This document shows, one piece after another, positions 5,558 through 6,541 of a stretch of DNA of 6,541 nucleotides. The position numbers were made by a program, and so were the translations under genes. This DNA is from Flavobacteriia bacterium (GTDB lineage: Bacteria > Bacteroidota > Bacteroidia > Flavobacteriales > Schleiferiaceae). The DNA lies in the NCBI GenBank assembly GCA_949516455.1, contig CATILC010000272.1, positions 1-6,541 on the forward strand, given 5' to 3'. The notes beneath the pieces were generated by a model. The model worked only from the letters and a program-made list of their open reading frames with translations, made no database searches and was not told the origin of the DNA. How positions within the stretch are numbered: the first letter of the stretch is position 1; each line of letters opens with the position of its first letter.

Positions 5558-6220
5558 ATGCAGCTGATCCGAGAACACGGACCTCAGACAGAAGAACGCC
5601 TTTATCGTTGGATCGGAGAAGGAGAACACCTCCGACAGGACTTCAAGTTTGCCATCAACAATTCAAAAAAGATCGCGATGAGTCTTTCTGCTTTTGCCAA
5701 TACGGAAGGAGGCCGGCTGCTGATCGGTGTGAAAGACAACGGGAAGGTCGCTGGCGTACACGCCGAAGATGAGATCCATATGCTGGAGGGCGCCGCCGAG
5801 TTGTATTGCACGCCAGCCGTGGATCTGAATATGACCATCATAGAACTGGAAGAAGGCGCCGAAGTGGTCTGCGCAGAGGTGGCCATCTGCACAAGTGGCT
5901 TTATCCGGGCACAAGGACCGGAGAACGATCACAAGGCCTATGTGCGCGTGGCCGATGAGAATATGATCGCCAGCCCACTACATCTTGAGTTGTGGAAGAG
6001 ACGGGGAGCAGAGAGCGCCTTCGACCCGTCCACCTTTTCAGCACCCGACAAGGAGTTGCTTGAATTGCTCTCCTCGAAAGACGAATGGCGGTTGAATGCC
6101 CTTGTGAAACACTCCAAGTGGCAACGCAGGAAGGCCCTGCAAAGACTGGGCGACTTCCTTCACTGGAGACTCGCTGTTTTGAAGCGAGTGGAAAATGAAT
6201 TCCGGATCTGTCCTGCCTGA
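5558..6220 (+). CDS. Schlafen/AlbA_2-domain protein, stand-alone
   Basis: This is a 220-residue protein whose first two thirds resemble the Schlafen AlbA_2 domain, often annotated 'ATP-binding' or 'putative DNA-binding'. The recognisable stretch is GEGEHLRQDFKF at 20-31 followed by SLSAFANTEGGRLLIGVKDNGKVAGV at 42-67, the family's FK..., A-aNt-GG and iGV-D-G-v-G pattern. A region with beta-strand character (about 88-138) closes the domain. The helical C-terminus (about 163-216, LLELLSSKDEWRLNALVKHSKWQRRKALQRL) could be a small winged-helix-like part, which is inference. No signal peptide or membrane helix is seen. Its role is unknown; members have been linked to nucleic-acid binding and, in animal Schlafens, to RNA cleavage. 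It starts 55 bp from divergent rocD and ends directly against the DUF3467 stop. Confidence 0.75.
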   Translation: MQLIREHGPQTEERLYRWIGEGEHLRQDFKFAINNSKKIAMSLSAFANTEGGRLLIGVKDNGKVAGVHAEDEIHMLEGAAELYCTPAVDLNMTIIELEEGAEVVCAEVAICTSGFIRAQGPENDHKAYVRVADENMIASPLHLELWKRRGAESAFDPSTFSAPDKELLELLSSKDEWRLNALVKHSKWQRRKALQRLGDFLHWRLAVLKRVENEFRICPA

Positions 6221-6230
6221 TCAGGCCTGA
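6215..6230. repeat. Overlapping palindromes at the AlbA_2/DUF3467 stop codons
   Basis: GCCTGATCAGGC (6215-6226) is a perfect 12-bp palindrome centred on the two back-to-back TGA stops. TCAGGCCTGA (6221-6230) is a second perfect palindrome overlapping it. In RNA either could form only short 4-bp hairpins, with no T-tract, so a terminator role is weakly supported. Confidence 0.4.
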
Positions 6231-6535
6231 CCTGTGGGTCCACCAAAGGGCATCGCCATGGTCGGCGGAGCCCCTTCATCTATGGTTCCGTGGGCCTCCT
6301 CGTAACGCTGGATATTCTCCTGAAGGGCATGGACCAAACGCTTCATGTGCTGCGGAGACAAAATGATGCGCGAACGAACGCGTCCCTTGGGCATCCCGGG
6401 CATCATTTGAACGAAGTCCACCACGAATTCCGAGGGCGAATGATTGACGATCGCAAGGTTGGAATAGATGCCGTCGGCAACTTCCTCCTTGATCTCGATG
6501 TTCATTTGCCCATCCTGTGAGGTCTCCTGGCTCAT
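6221..6535 (-). CDS. DUF3467 family protein
   Basis: This is a small acidic, soluble protein of 104 residues and unknown function. It has the compact core I know for DUF3467: MNIEIKEEVADGIYSNLAIVNHSPSEFVVDF at 11-41, then MMPGMPKGRVRSRIILSPQHMKRLVHALQENI at 44-75, ending in a Gly/Pro/Met-rich tail. There are no membrane segments or cysteines. I chose the ATG at 6533-6535; it is preceded by GGAGGC, very close for a ribosome-binding site. An internal ATG at 6503-6505 (residue 11) has AGGA at normal spacing and starts exactly at the conserved core, so it is a real alternative. In many Bacteroidota this gene follows rpoC; if so here, rpoC should lie just beyond the right edge on the same strand. 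The family call is firm; the rpoC neighbour is a prediction from memory. Confidence 0.86.
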   Translation of the reverse strand: MSQETSQDGQMNIEIKEEVADGIYSNLAIVNHSPSEFVVDFVQMMPGMPKGRVRSRIILSPQHMKRLVHALQENIQRYEEAHGTIDEGAPPTMAMPFGGPTGQA

Positions 6536-6541
6536 GCCTCC

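Noticed and set aside
1..6541. A new defence, mobile or toxin-antitoxin system
   Set aside because: There are no transposase, integrase, phage, CRISPR or toxin-antitoxin genes and no change in composition. The AlbA_2 protein is alone, without a partner gene, so I do not call it a defence system.

Overview
The window looks like a core chromosomal segment of a member of the Bacteroidota (Bacteroidetes), with G+C a little above 50 % by eye. The evidence is a Rho factor with a long charged insertion, small proteins of the DUF4293 and DUF3467 type that I know mainly from Bacteroidota, and three good matches to the Bacteroidota -7 promoter element TAnnTTTG. I cannot name a genus; the order is uncertain (Flavobacteriales-like is a guess). 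I see no phage gene, transposase, CRISPR array, rRNA or tRNA. This is mostly ordinary housekeeping sequence, not an evident new defence or mobile system.

Layout from left to right: the 5' part of truA (minus, cut by the left edge); a YfcE-like metallophosphoesterase (plus); a four-helix DUF4293 membrane protein (minus); rho (plus); trxB, thioredoxin reductase (plus); rocD, ornithine aminotransferase (minus); a Schlafen/AlbA_2-domain protein (plus); a DUF3467 protein (minus, start inside the window). All but one neighbouring pair lie on opposite strands, so most genes are probably transcribed singly. The convergent gaps are tiny: two stops share CTAG, two are back to back in TGATCA, and one gap is 24 bp. 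The divergent gaps are 32, 139 and 55 bp. No stretch without a gene exceeds 300 bases; the longest is the 204-bp rho-trxB gap.

The genes do not form one pathway. They cover tRNA modification (truA), transcription termination (rho), thiol redox balance (trxB), arginine/ornithine-proline metabolism (rocD) and four less well understood proteins. The most interesting material is non-coding. truA, trxB and rocD each carry a perfect TAnnTTTG 17-18 nt before the start codon, implying leaders of only about a dozen nucleotides. The rho gene instead has a longer upstream region with a perfect 8-bp inverted repeat and a competing 8-bp pairing that would cover the ribosome-binding region. In the proteins, the points of note are the Rho disordered insertion, a four-cysteine cluster in ornithine aminotransferase and a possible Schlafen-like acidic triad.
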